In this document: positions 1 through 8,039 of the stretch, piece by piece
Layout: each line of letters opens with the position of its first letter
Position numbering within the stretch: the first letter of the stretch is position 1
Assembly (NCBI GenBank): GCA_030431355.1
Contig: JAUIJG010000031.1
Span: 1-20,938 of the forward strand
Direction of reading: 5' to 3'
DNA from: a bacterium
GTDB taxonomy: Bacteria; Cyanobacteriota; Vampirovibrionia; Obscuribacterales; Obscuribacteraceae
Length of the DNA stretch: 20,938 nt
Notes under the pieces: generated by a model
Database searches by the model: none
Told to the model about the DNA's origin: nothing
Seen by the model: only the letters and a program-made list of their open reading frames with translations
Translations under genes and position numbers: made by a program

Positions 1-795
1 GATACCGACTTTGGATAGGACACCGGACATTTTCGGTCCAACACCTTTAACGAATTGAACGTCAACGGCAGCAGGGTCATCTTTGGACAGGGAAACTCCA
101 GCCTTTTCATTAGCTTGCGAAGGAGGATTTCCATTTGCCGTCTTTTGACCACTTGCCGACTTCTGACCAGTCATCGTCTTCTGACTTGTCATCGCACTGC
201 CAACTGAACGATTCTCGGACTTCACCGAATCACCCTGGACCGCCACAGTGCTACCATCTATGGCACCGTCATCGAAAGCGGATGTACCACCTTCGATGAC
301 ACCATCGCTGCGTTCTATTATGGCGTCGACCGGAGCGCTATTTTCACGATTCTGGAACCGTTGCCCAGAGGGGTTTACCACTGTCGAATCCACACTAAAT
401 CTGCCCGAATCAGACTCTCCAGCGTCATTTTCTTTCCTTTCAGGTCCGGAAGCAGTTGCACTATATTCCGCGGAATTAACTTTCTGAATGCGAGCGATTT
501 CAAATCCATAGGCGGCGATGAGTTCATCGGCTCTTCTAACAATAGAAATTCGTGTGGCTACATCTGTATTGGGATACTGCCGAAACAAGCCTCTCAGAGT
601 CATCCAGATGGATTCCAGGGGATATTTTCGACAGAGACGGGCAGAACTTTGGCGCATAAATTGAGAAAAGGTCGAACGCTTTCCGTGAAAGTCCGAATAA
701 CGAGATTTGCGCTCAATATCAAGCGCCTTTACCATCGCCTTTATGGCGTCTTCTTTAGTCTGCTGGCCATTGCCGCCATGTGTTACTGGTGACAC
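1..795 (-). CDS. recG: ATP-dependent DNA helicase RecG, N-terminal part (runs off left edge)
   Basis: The frame is open from a stop at 823-825 leftwards to the window edge, so only about the first 265 codons are present. RecG unwinds branched DNA and helps restart stalled forks. The last residues in the window read VQFVKGVGPKMSGVLSKVGI, which matches the start of the RecG wedge domain (family pattern xLKGVGPkxAxxLxxLGI). Upstream lies a helical segment with SRYSDFHGKRSTFSQFM and a tryptophan-containing helix, resembling the N-terminal domain of cyanobacterial RecG. A Ser/Gly/Asp-rich linker follows, with three imperfect 18-base repeats. The GTG at 795 is preferred over the ATG at 735 because the family-like helix (AMVKALDIERKS) begins right at that ATG, leaving too little before it. 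Neither start has a strong ribosome binding site. The helicase motifs lie outside the window. The mglA-like gene is 190 bases upstream on the same strand. Confidence 0.8.
   Translation of the reverse strand, partial: MSPVTHGGNGQQTKEDAIKAMVKALDIERKSRYSDFHGKRSTFSQFMRQSSARLCRKYPLESIWMTLRGLFRQYPNTDVATRISIVRRADELIAAYGFEIARIQKVNSAEYSATASGPERKENDAGESDSGRFSVDSTVVNPSGQRFQNRENSAPVDAIIERSDGVIEGGTSAFDDGAIDGSTVAVQGDSVKSENRSVGSAMTSQKTMTGQKSASGQKTANGNPPSQANEKAGVSLSKDDPAAVDVQFVKGVGPKMSGVLSKVGI
142..195. repeat. Three imperfect 18-base tandem repeats inside the recG linker
   Basis: Units at 142-159, 160-177 and 178-195 share a CTTYTGACC-like core. On the coding (minus) strand they encode a Ser/Thr-Gly/Ser-Gln-Lys hexad three times. 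The repeats keep the frame and sit in a low-complexity linker between the RecG N-terminal domain and the wedge domain, so length variation between strains would be tolerated. Confidence 0.7.
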
Positions 796-985
796 GGTTA
801 TTACACGTTCTATAGAGCTTCTCTAGACAAGACTAAAAGAAAAGACCACAGTATTCCAGTACATTTCGAACAACTTGGCTGTCCAGAGATGAAAATGCAC
901 CCAAATAACGGATATCGACTGTATAGCTCAACTCAGCAGAGTCAAACAGGACAACAATATGCAAGATTGCTAGAGGGCGGCAGCC

Positions 986-1564
986 TTACTGCAATCTGTT
1001 CAAAATCAATTTACTAATTGCTTTCAGCGTAGCAAAAACGCCCAGACCCTCGGAAGCAACCGCTTCGAAACTTGGGATTTGTCTCTGGTTCAGCTCACGC
1101 TCCATACGCTCGATGGGCATAGCGTTAGCCAGGTCGCGCTTGTTGTACTGCAGTACCCAGGGAATGTTGTCCAATGTAAGACTGTATTCGGCAAGGTTCT
1201 CAATCATGTTCTGTAGAGAATCTATATTGTCTTTGGAACGCATGACATCAGAGTCAGCCACGAAAATAATTCCATCAACACCGTTCAAGATCAGCTTACG
1301 GCTGGCGTTGTATTCAACCTGACCAGGAACCGTATAAAGGGAGAATCTAGTTTTGAACCCTTGCACACTACCGAGATCCAGAGGAAGGAAGTCGAAGAAA
1401 AGGGTTCTTTCAGTCTCTGTGGCCAAACTGATCAGCTCACCTCTAGTGGTCGGAGCTAGTTGGCTATGAATATACTTCAAGTTGGTGGTCTTGCCACCAA
1501 GACCGGTACCGTAGTAAACGATTTTGCAATTGATCTCTCGTGCTGCGTAGTTTACGAGTGCCAT
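986..1564 (-). CDS. MglA-like Ras-superfamily GTPase
   Basis: A 192-residue small GTPase of the MglA group, which sets cell polarity and drives motility in Myxococcus and has many uncharacterised homologues elsewhere. The P-loop GTGLGGKTT is at residues 19-27. The G3 box is TVPGQ at 78-82, with Thr where most GTPases have Asp, as is usual for MglA. The G4 box NKRD is at 141-144. There is no signal peptide or membrane segment, so it is cytoplasmic. The start is ATG at 1564, with AGGA about seven bases upstream. MglA proteins normally work with an MglB/roadblock GTPase-activating partner; none is encoded in this window. The gene is upstream of recG on the same strand with a 190-base gap, so co-transcription is possible but not shown. 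The role here is unknown. Confidence 0.88.
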   Translation of the reverse strand: MALVNYAAREINCKIVYYGTGLGGKTTNLKYIHSQLAPTTRGELISLATETERTLFFDFLPLDLGSVQGFKTRFSLYTVPGQVEYNASRKLILNGVDGIIFVADSDVMRSKDNIDSLQNMIENLAEYSLTLDNIPWVLQYNKRDLANAMPIERMERELNQRQIPSFEAVASEGLGVFATLKAISKLILNRLQ

Positions 1565-1931
1565 GCTGGTTTCCTAACTCGCCTTTGTCCCTGTTTGTCC
1601 CACGACTTGAAAGCCGCTTCGCCTACTTTTCGCAACTGCCATTTGGGCTGCTATAACGCCATGGATTTAATACCGAAGATTCTAAACTGAATGGTTTGGT
1701 ATTTCCATATTTTGCAGCAATCGATTTACTAAACTCTGCTTATCGCAGAAATGTAAGTCAGGGTTGGCTTATCTAGATTTGCTTGACAAGAGAACCTGAC
1801 AACATGTTTCTTTCGATCCCCACCAGAATTAGCCTACCACGTATTACGGGATCGTGTGGAATTATTGTTTCTATTTATTCATCTGACGCATTACATTTGA
1901 CAACATTTCCTTTTTCCGCCACCAATCCTCA

Positions 1932-1940
1932 TGCTAAAAT
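1932..1940 (+). promoter_or_regulatory. Candidate extended -10 promoter for rpmB
   Basis: TGCTAAAAT is an extended -10 (TGn plus TAAAAT). The expected -35 position (about 1912-1917) is only T-rich. A perfect TTGACA at 1897-1902 is 32 bases away and too distant to pair with it. Predicted transcription would begin near 1947, giving a leader of roughly 158 bases. A similar TGCTAATCT precedes mdh. Confidence 0.45.
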
Positions 1941-2003
1941 GCACCCTTTGTCAGCCTAAGTGGCACCAGTTGCTATTGCATAAGGCGAGGCAAGGGTTAG
2001 TTT

Positions 2004-2067
2004 CGTACCGATTCTTATCGGACGGATTACCCAGTATCCGGGTGATTTATCGCACACGGATATATCC
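2004..2067 (+). promoter_or_regulatory. Structured rpmB leader with two hairpins and a palindrome
   Basis: Hairpin one has stem CCGAT 2008-2012 with ATCGG 2017-2021 and loop TCTT. It is extended outward by CGT 2004-2006 with ACG 2022-2024 across one bulged A. Hairpin two has ATTACCC 2026-2032 pairing with GGGTGAT 2040-2046 (one wobble). A perfect palindrome GGATATATCC follows at 2058-2067. The hairpins lie 60-100 bases before the rpmB start, where autoregulatory ribosomal-protein leaders are found. No known leader family was recognised. Confidence 0.4.
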
Positions 2068-2104
2068 ACTAAATCCCTAAGTAAACCAATGGAAGGCTTC
2101 AATC

Positions 2105-2308
2105 ATGGCTAAACGTTGTGAAGTCTGTGGCAAAGGACCAAGAACCGGTTTGAATTACACCTTCTTGCGTTCTCACTGGAACCCACATAACAAGCGCAGA
2201 TGGATACCGAACCTACAATCGGTGAAAGCTAGAATCAATAATACGGTCAAACGTATGAAAGTTTGCACCTCGTGCATCAAGAAGGGCAAAATCGCCCGGG
2301 CTCTATAA
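2105..2308 (+). CDS. rpmB: 50S ribosomal protein L28
   Basis: A 67-residue basic protein with the L28 pattern throughout, including the early CEVCGKGP segment and the SHWNPHNKRRWIPNLQ stretch. It is a component of the large ribosomal subunit. Cys5, Cys8, Cys54 and Cys57 form two CxxC pairs, so this is the zinc-binding (C+) version. The length is normal for the family. The ATG at 2105 follows GGAAGG at 2091-2096 at good spacing. It is transcribed alone: its own leader lies upstream, a terminator follows at 2359-2389, and the next gene is convergent. Confidence 0.97.
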   Translation: MAKRCEVCGKGPRTGLNYTFLRSHWNPHNKRRWIPNLQSVKARINNTVKRMKVCTSCIKKGKIARAL

Positions 2309-2358
2309 TTCGAGCCTGACTTTTCGCACCTGGCGACTTTCGATCAATATTCCGATAG

Positions 2359-2389
2359 ACCACGTCCATTGGCGTGGTTTATTTTGTTT
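2359..2389 (+). terminator. Rho-independent terminator of rpmB
   Basis: ACCACG (2359-2364) pairs with CGTGGT (2373-2378) and is followed by a T-rich run TTATTTTGTTT. There is no T run in the other direction, so it serves rpmB rather than the convergent hslO. Confidence 0.8.
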
Positions 2390-2444
2390 GGTTTCAAGAT
2401 AGTTGATAAGAGACGGAGCCAATCTTCCGCCTGACAATAAGGGC

Positions 2445-3317
2445 TCAGGACCGAGCTAAATCAAGAAGGCTCTCTCTACCGACATAGTAAAACTCGTTAC
2501 AAAAATGGCATCTTCCTTCCGCCTGACCATCCTCTTCGGCCATCGATAGAATCTCGGTTTTAGGAAGTATCTTCAGCGCTTCCACGAAGCGTTCTTTCGA
2601 GCATTTGCAATGGAACTCCACCGGCTCCACATCGGTGAGGATATGGACATCAAAACCGGTCAAAATTCTCCGGAGAATTTCCTCCAGACCCATGCCACGA
2701 CGCATCAGAAAAGTAAAAGTACCAAAGGTGGTTATGTTGTTCTCAATCTGGCAGATTGTCTCTTCGGTGTGGTCTGGCAAAAGCTGAATTATAAGACCTC
2801 CAGCCGCATCGACTCCGGCTTTGGAAACATGTACTCCCACCACAACAATCGAACCTGTCTGATCCGAATTTACTAAGTATCGATTGACGTCCTCTCCTAC
2901 CTCCCCGCTGGCAAGTTCAACAGTGGAAGCATAGGGACGCCCGAAACCGTGGTCGACAATCACATGCATGTAGCCGGAATTGCCTATGGCAGCCCCAACA
3001 TCAAAATTCCCCAGGGAGTTCAAGGGTAACTCAACCTGGGGATTATCAACATAGCCTCTCACTTTCCCGTTGGGCTGGGCATCCACAAGGATGCGACCGA
3101 GCGGGCCATTACCCTGAAACTTGAGGGCCACCTGACCTTTCCTTGTCATCAACTGAGCCAGCAAAAGTCCGGATGTCATCACTCGGCCGAGGGCAGCCGT
3201 GGCGGTGTAGGAGAGTCCGTGTTTTTCACGGGCACAGGCAACAGCGTTGGTGGTGGTTGCAATTACCGCTCGAATGCTTCCGTCGGCAGTCATCGCTTTT
3301 AAAATACCGTCTTCCAT
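2445..3317 (-). CDS. hslO: Hsp33 redox-regulated holdase chaperone
   Basis: Hsp33 is a cytoplasmic chaperone that is switched on by oxidation and binds unfolding proteins without ATP. The C-terminal redox switch is intact: CKC at residues 237-239 and CHFC at 270-273 supply the four zinc-binding cysteines. The body aligns with Hsp33 (for example the GPLGRILVDA and GEVGEDVNRYL segments). Length is 290 residues, normal for the family. The frame also opens at a TTG at 3344, but that codon has no ribosome binding site. The ATG at 3317 follows GAGGAG closely and gives MEDGILKAMTADGSIRA, which lines up with the usual Hsp33 N-terminus. The gene is 60 bases downstream of prmC on the same strand and probably ends the tpiA-prfA-prmC-hslO run. 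Confidence 0.93.
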   Translation of the reverse strand: MEDGILKAMTADGSIRAVIATTTNAVACAREKHGLSYTATAALGRVMTSGLLLAQLMTRKGQVALKFQGNGPLGRILVDAQPNGKVRGYVDNPQVELPLNSLGNFDVGAAIGNSGYMHVIVDHGFGRPYASTVELASGEVGEDVNRYLVNSDQTGSIVVVGVHVSKAGVDAAGGLIIQLLPDHTEETICQIENNITTFGTFTFLMRRGMGLEEILRRILTGFDVHILTDVEPVEFHCKCSKERFVEALKILPKTEILSMAEEDGQAEGRCHFCNEFYYVGRESLLDLARS

Positions 3318-3377
3318 TAGCTCCTCGAACTGTCTCCCTATCAATAATTTTAACAGTTGTTAAGGTTTTGACAACCA

Positions 3378-4274
3378 CTAATCACACCAGAAGCCGCTCA
3401 CAACGCGGAACAACCCGTTGACATCTTTCTCTTTGCGAACATCCTTCCAGCCGGCTTCCTCTAAAATCGAAACCACCGGATCAGCCTGTCCATCTCCAAC
3501 TTCAAGAACCATGTAACCACCGGCGGAATCAAATAAAGATTCTCCGGAAGTGCTGAGCTTCCGATAGAAGCGCAGGCCATCGGGATCACGACCAAACAAA
3601 GCTTCATGCGGCTCATACTCGACAACCTCAGGCTCAAGAGAGTCCTTTTGGTCTAATGGTATGTAAGGCGGATTAGAAATAATCAGATCAAATTTGCAGT
3701 CATCAAGGAGCCACCATAGTCCATCCTTCTTCAAAGTCAGCCTATCCAAAACCTTGTGAATTTTGGCATTCTCAAGAGTCAGAGAGAGTGCGTCTTCGGA
3801 GATATCCGTGGCCGTGACCCGCACTTTCGAATTTTTCACCAACAAACTAACGGAGAGAGCACCGGAGCCGACTCCCACCTCCAGTACATTGATTGCCTTT
3901 TTGTCGTCGAATCGCCTGCAAATTTTAAGCGCTTCCGCAAGCAATTCTTCTGTATCCGTGCGGGGAATAAAAACGCCCTGGCGCATTTTGAATTTCAAAC
4001 CGGCAAAGTCAGCAGTCTCCAGACAATACTGAATCGGCATTCTCTCTTTGCGCTGGTGAATGTAGCGCTCTATCTTTTCGGTCTGTCTGTCCGTAATCGG
4101 AATATCGGCACAGACCAGTTGCTGAGAGCGATTCATGCCACTCACATGTGCCACTATCATCTCGGCCTCTACTCTGGCCTCTCCACCTTCGATACCAAAG
4201 GAAGAAAGCAAAGTTGCCATCTGCTTTTTTAACTCGCGCAGTTTGACACCGCGCCCCAGGCGTATATCATCCAT
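3378..4274 (-). CDS. prmC: Peptide chain release factor N5-glutamine methyltransferase
   Basis: PrmC methylates the glutamine of the GGQ motif in release factors using S-adenosylmethionine. The protein has 298 residues: a small helical N-terminal domain (about 10-90), the pre-catalytic IPRTDTEEL segment (103-111; many family members have IPRPxTE), the SAM-binding motif VLEVGVGSGALSVSL (130-144) and the catalytic NPPY at 201-204. It starts at ATG 4274. It lies 78 bases downstream of prfA, which encodes its substrate, a common bacterial pairing. Base composition is like its neighbours. Confidence 0.95.
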   Translation of the reverse strand: MDDIRLGRGVKLRELKKQMATLLSSFGIEGGEARVEAEMIVAHVSGMNRSQQLVCADIPITDRQTEKIERYIHQRKERMPIQYCLETADFAGLKFKMRQGVFIPRTDTEELLAEALKICRRFDDKKAINVLEVGVGSGALSVSLLVKNSKVRVTATDISEDALSLTLENAKIHKVLDRLTLKKDGLWWLLDDCKFDLIISNPPYIPLDQKDSLEPEVVEYEPHEALFGRDPDGLRFYRKLSTSGESLFDSAGGYMVLEVGDGQADPVVSILEEAGWKDVRKEKDVNGLFRVVSGFWCD

Positions 4275-4352
4275 ATATACAATTCTAATGCATGACAGCT
4301 AAATCCGGGAGCTCAGGCAGTTCGGGCTCGGTCCTAAGTCAAATGCGAACCA

Positions 4353-5429
4353 TTAGCCGAGGCCGTCTTTCAGCTTCTGCTCCTGCTCCATCAGAGTCAA
4401 CGAATCGATCAACTTTGTCAGGTCGCCTTCCATCACTTGCTGCAAAGAAAAGTTCTGCCCCAGTCGATGGTCCGTCACCCGGTTATCTTTGTAGTTGTAA
4501 GTTCTAATTTTTTCGGAACGATCTCCAGAACCTACCTGTGATTTGCGCTGCTCATAAATGGCGGCTTGCTGCTCTTCCATTTTGATTTTGTAGAGCTTGG
4601 TCCGAAGAATATTTTTGGCTCGCTCTTTGTTCTGAAGCTGACTTCGCTCTTCAGTACAATGCACTTGTATACCGGACGGTTTGTGCAGAATACGCACAGC
4701 GGTCTCTACTTTGTTGACATTCTGACCACCGGCACCACCGGATCGCATTGTAGATATCTCCAGGTCCTTTTCATCCAGCTCCACATCGATCTCATCGGCC
4801 TCAGGCATTACTGCCACTGTAGATGTGGAGGTGTGCACACGACCGGATGACTCTGTCTGAGGAACTCTCTGTACGCGGTGCACGCCGGATTCGTATTTAA
4901 ATTTGCTGTACGCACCATCGGCTTTTACACTGACGATTACTTCTTTGTATCCACCGATGCCGATCTCATTGGCGCTTTCAATATTCCACTTCCAGCCCAG
5001 GGTATCGGCGAACTTCGAATACATGCGAAGCAAGTCCCCGGCAAAGATGGATGCTTCATCACCACCGGCGCCGGCACGGATCTCAATCATGATGTCTTTG
5101 TCGTCGTTGGGGTCCCTGGGAAGCAGCAAGATTTTCAGCTCTTCCACCAGGTTCTCGTCCTTCTTACGAGCCTGGCTCAGCTCATTCTCGAAGTTGATAC
5201 GCTCATCCTGGTCCTGGGTTTCCCTGACCTGTTCCTGCCAGAACTCAATGTCTTGCTGAACCTCTCGCCAATTGGTATAAGTTTCGACCGTGGGCTTCAA
5301 CTGCTTGAGAAGCCGCGAGAGCGTTTTAACCTTGTTTATGTCCGTAGCGACGGCTGGATCGGCAAGTTGCTTTTCGACGTCTTGTAACGTCTTTTCGATT
5401 TCGTCAAGCTTCTCAACGAAGTGCTCCAT
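4353..5429 (-). CDS. prfA: Peptide chain release factor 1 (RF1)
   Basis: RF1 reads UAA and UAG in the ribosomal A site and triggers peptide release. The 358-residue length is normal. The stop-codon recognition tripeptide is PQT at residues 190-192, the PxT type that separates RF1 from RF2 (SPF). The catalytic GGQ is at 234-236 inside [15 protein letters not shown]. The N-terminal coiled-coil domain (about 1-105) is rich in Glu, Lys and Gln. The ATG at 5429 is preceded by GGAG at a rather long spacing; an upstream ATG at 5439 is out of frame. The gene sits between tRNA-Ser (45 bases upstream) and prmC. Confidence 0.97.
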   Translation of the reverse strand: MEHFVEKLDEIEKTLQDVEKQLADPAVATDINKVKTLSRLLKQLKPTVETYTNWREVQQDIEFWQEQVRETQDQDERINFENELSQARKKDENLVEELKILLLPRDPNDDKDIMIEIRAGAGGDEASIFAGDLLRMYSKFADTLGWKWNIESANEIGIGGYKEVIVSVKADGAYSKFKYESGVHRVQRVPQTESSGRVHTSTSTVAVMPEADEIDVELDEKDLEISTMRSGGAGGQNVNKVETAVRILHKPSGIQVHCTEERSQLQNKERAKNILRTKLYKIKMEEQQAAIYEQRKSQVGSGDRSEKIRTYNYKDNRVTDHRLGQNFSLQQVMEGDLTKLIDSLTLMEQEQKLKDGLG

Positions 5430-5474
5430 GCGACTTCATGACTCCAGGTTGGACCTATTCGACTAGAAAAGATT

Positions 5475-5561
5475 CGGAGAGGGTGGGATTCGAACCCACG
5501 CTGCGTTTTTGCGCAGACAGTCTTTCCAGGACTGCACGATCGACCACTCTGACACCTCTCC
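5475..5561 (-). tRNA. tRNA-Ser (anticodon GGA)
   Basis: Read on the minus strand, this 87-base gene has a perfect 7-bp acceptor stem (GGAGAGG with CCTCTCC) and discriminator G, as expected for serine. The anticodon arm CAGTC-CTGGAAA-GACTG has anticodon GGA. The long variable arm (CTGCG with CGCAG) marks a class II tRNA, and the T arm is TGGG-TTCGAAT-CCCA. CCA is not encoded. It decodes UCC and UCU. It lies between tpiA and prfA on the same strand and may be processed from their common transcript. Confidence 0.96.
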
Positions 5562-5634
5562 AGGGTGGAGCAGTCATTATAAACGACTCTTCACCGGATA
5601 TGGAAAGGATGTTGCTAACCGTTTAGATTTTTTC

Positions 5635-6450
5635 TCAGGACACCGAGGGCATCAGCTTGACGCGTTTTGCTCCAGCTTCAATTATCGGCACAAAGTCCTC
5701 TGCTGTCAGACTGGCACCGCCCACCAGGCTGCCGTCGATATGGGGAAGCTCTAATTGCTCTTCCACATTGGAGGGTTTTACACTTCCACCGTAAAGTATT
5801 GGAATTGTTTCACCAATTTTCGATTTGCTACCTTCGCCGGAGCTGAAGAAGTCATTAACCGTGGCCCGGATAGACTCAGCCACACGGTTCGCCTCCTGGG
5901 CTTCACAAGTCTTGCCTGTACCGATAGCCCAGACAGGCTCGTAAGCTATGACCAGGGTCTTGATATCGTCTTCTGTGAATCCTTCCAGAGCAGCAGCCAC
6001 TTGCCTTCTAACCACCGAGTCGGTTAGACCGCTCTCTCTTTCATCCAGAGATTCACCCACGCAGACGATCGGTACCAGCCCGTGATCCAGAGCTGCTTTA
6101 AGTTTCAAGTTAACAGTGGAGTTGGTCTCCCCGAAAAACTGACGTCTCTCCGAGTGACCCAGGATTACATGGGTAACTCCTAGCTTGGAGAGCATGACCG
6201 GCGAAATCTCCCCGGTAAAAGCGCCGCTCTCTCTGTAGTCCATGTTCTGGGCGCCTGCCTGGGCATGGCTACCTTCTGTCGCTTTCACCACCTCGGAAAG
6301 AGAGGTAAAGGGAGGACAGATAACGACTTCAGGAAGGTCCTGTTTGCCTTCCAGGGCTTTGGCTATTGCCGATGCAAGCTCCGCGGCTTCACCGGTGGTC
6401 TTATTCATTTTCCAGTTTCCAGCAATAATGGTTTTTCTCTGTGAACCCAC
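5635..6450 (-). CDS. tpiA: Triose-phosphate isomerase
   Basis: TIM interconverts dihydroxyacetone phosphate and glyceraldehyde 3-phosphate in glycolysis and gluconeogenesis. Catalytic residues are all visible: Lys14 in GNWKMN, His99 in GHSERR and Glu171 in AYEPVWAIGTG. The phosphate-binding YGGSVKPSN and GGASL segments follow. At 271 residues it is about 20 longer than typical, owing mainly to a Ser/Gly/Lys-rich insert before IPILYGGS. The start is GTG at 6450, preceded by an AGGGGG ribosome binding site eight bases away. It is the first gene of a minus-strand run with tRNA-Ser, prfA, prmC and hslO, and is divergent from the TPR gene at 6714. Confidence 0.97.
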   Translation of the reverse strand: MGSQRKTIIAGNWKMNKTTGEAAELASAIAKALEGKQDLPEVVICPPFTSLSEVVKATEGSHAQAGAQNMDYRESGAFTGEISPVMLSKLGVTHVILGHSERRQFFGETNSTVNLKLKAALDHGLVPIVCVGESLDERESGLTDSVVRRQVAAALEGFTEDDIKTLVIAYEPVWAIGTGKTCEAQEANRVAESIRATVNDFFSSGEGSKSKIGETIPILYGGSVKPSNVEEQLELPHIDGSLVGGASLTAEDFVPIIEAGAKRVKLMPSVS

Positions 6451-6569
6451 CTTAAATTCCCCCTGTATAGGTAATCGGCGGCCAGGGCGCCCCGAATCAA
6501 GTAAAAATTCTAACCGATAATTATCAGCAATCGGCTTATCTATTGACTATTTATTGAGCTGAAGCCCTT

Positions 6570-6598
6570 GGGACAGGCTCCTGAAAGTGACCTAAAAT
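6570..6598 (+). promoter_or_regulatory. Candidate promoter for the TPR-cobS pair
   Basis: GGGACA (6570-6575), a 17-base spacer and TAAAAT (6593-6598) fit a sigma-70-like promoter with a moderate -35. It would start transcription near 6605, leaving a leader of about 109 bases. The divergent tpiA promoter must lie in the same 263-base spacer but was not resolved. Confidence 0.4.
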
Positions 6599-6713
6599 CT
6601 TTCCTCCCTTCCTTAATTACACGGTTTCAAGCTATTCTTAATAGGAATAAAGAGAGAAAATCCATCTAAATATTCCAGCTTTACATTTAAGAGCCTCAAA
6701 TCGGAAACATCCT

Positions 6714-8039
6714 GTGGGTAAGGAAAAAATAGAGTACCAAGAAGAAGAGCTCCAGAGAGCCAGCACACTGCTTGAAGAAGGCAGGCACGAAAAGTGCCTG
6801 GAGGTGCTGAGAGCATACTGGCTGCAACATTCCAGAAGCGCCGAGACAGTGGAGCTGATCTCGAGGCTTATGAAGGAGGCGGATCAGTCAGAGTTGGCTG
6901 CCTGCCTGGAGCAGATATCCGAAGCACGCAAAGGCAAAGAGAGTTCGGAGCTGGACCTGGAAAAAGTTGCCGAAAAGGTATTCGAAGCAGGTTACAAATT
7001 TATCGATCTGCGAGAATTCGAGATAGCAGAGATGCTGCTAAAAGTAGCCGGCTCTTGCGCTCCGGACGATCCCACCGTTCACTACGAGTTGGGCTTCGCG
7101 ATGATGTCCCAGGCAAAATATGAACTGGCTGCCAGACATTTTGAGCTGGTTAGAAAGATCGAAGAAGATTTCGACACGGTTCTCAACCTGTCCGCTTGCT
7201 ACTCCCTGAGCAGGGAATTCAAAAAATCCAAGGAGATGATCAAACACCTGGAAAAGCTTGCCGGCAGCGACGAAGAGAAATACGAACTTCAGCACCGAAA
7301 GTACGTTCTGAAAAGACAGGAACAGCTGCGCAAGAAAAACAATATGACCCGGCGCGATTGGCTCTACATTCTTTATGGCTCAATGCTTCTCTATGATCCG
7401 GATGAGGAGCAAGAAGACAAAGCGGAGAGAGGAACAGAATCCTATAAGAAAATCGCTTCCACGCTCATGGTGCTCAAAGGAGTGCTCGAAGGACTGCGCC
7501 TCGCTCCTGAGGCTGTGGAGTTTTATGGTACTAACTCCAGACCACTGGCAGCCATCATTGCAAGACTATTCGATCTTCCCCTGAGCGGATACCAGGGACC
7601 GGACCGTCCGGACCATGCCCTGATGCTTATAGAATGGGCACCGGAGATTATTGGTCCCCACAAAAGCTTTGTCCCCAACAACAAAAACAGGAGCGTATTC
7701 TCCTATGGGCTGCCAACAGCGATGCCATTACCATTGATACCAGATATTGTCGGTCATTTCGAAGACAAGATCATTCTTCCCTGGAAAGGCGAGAGCTCCG
7801 CAACCTTGCAAGAAGAAGACACGGAGACAGATCCAGAAGAGGTGATACCGGAGATTTTGGAGAGAGCCTTCAATCTCGAATCGGATCCGGACATCCTCAA
7901 GATAGTGCACGAGTCGATCTCATACTATGTGGATAAAAGAGAATTTTTGGTGCTACATAACAACAAAAACTTTCCCCATCGCCCTGAATACAGTGCCGAA
8001 GTGCCCGGCCATTTCAGAAGAAAGGTCGAAGACGACTGA
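6714..8039 (+). CDS. TPR-repeat protein with an unassigned C-terminal domain
   Basis: A 441-residue cytoplasmic protein with no signal peptide or membrane segment. The first half (about 10-200) is helical with tetratricopeptide-like repeats, clearest at 120-185 (HYELGFAMMSQAKYELAARHF followed by a second unit), and suggests protein binding. The second half (215-360) is different: a tryptophan-containing helix, an acidic loop near 228-240, then NSRPLAAIIARLFDLPL at 274-290. That last segment has the look of a phosphoribosyltransferase-type helix, but the fold assignment is only a guess. The tail is acidic and then helical. The start is GTG at 6714 with GGAAA about eight bases upstream. The stop overlaps the cobS start by one base (TGATG), so the two are translationally coupled. 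No function is known to me. Confidence 0.8.
   Translation: MGKEKIEYQEEELQRASTLLEEGRHEKCLEVLRAYWLQHSRSAETVELISRLMKEADQSELAACLEQISEARKGKESSELDLEKVAEKVFEAGYKFIDLREFEIAEMLLKVAGSCAPDDPTVHYELGFAMMSQAKYELAARHFELVRKIEEDFDTVLNLSACYSLSREFKKSKEMIKHLEKLAGSDEEKYELQHRKYVLKRQEQLRKKNNMTRRDWLYILYGSMLLYDPDEEQEDKAERGTESYKKIASTLMVLKGVLEGLRLAPEAVEFYGTNSRPLAAIIARLFDLPLSGYQGPDRPDHALMLIEWAPEIIGPHKSFVPNNKNRSVFSYGLPTAMPLPLIPDIVGHFEDKIILPWKGESSATLQEEDTETDPEEVIPEILERAFNLESDPDILKIVHESISYYVDKREFLVLHNNKNFPHRPEYSAEVPGHFRRKVEDD

Larger units (their letters stand above)
1565..2104. other. 540-base divergent intergenic region between mglA-like gene and rpmB
   Basis: No convincing gene is seen on either strand. The right half carries the rpmB promoter and leader, described separately. 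The left half should hold the promoter of the mglA-like gene; no clean -35/-10 pair was found there. A short perfect hairpin (TCTGC, five-base loop, GCAGA) lies at 1735-1749. The spacer is long for such a compact neighbourhood, so a small RNA cannot be excluded. Confidence 0.6.

Noticed and set aside
248..792. Plus-strand open frames of 79 and 143 codons
   Set aside because: They lie opposite the N-terminal part of recG, whose frame has family-like sequence; the plus-strand products resemble nothing.
1897..1902. Perfect TTGACA upstream of rpmB
   Set aside because: No -10-like hexamer occurs 16-18 bases downstream; the good extended -10 at 1932-1940 is 32 bases away.
4878..5387. Long plus-strand open frames opposite prfA
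   Set aside because: They mirror the minus-strand RF1 coding sequence, whose motifs and length are unambiguous.
6599..6713. Cobalamin riboswitch ahead of the TPR-cobS pair
   Set aside because: The leader is only about 110 bases and lacks the conserved GCCACTG and GCAACTG-type boxes.
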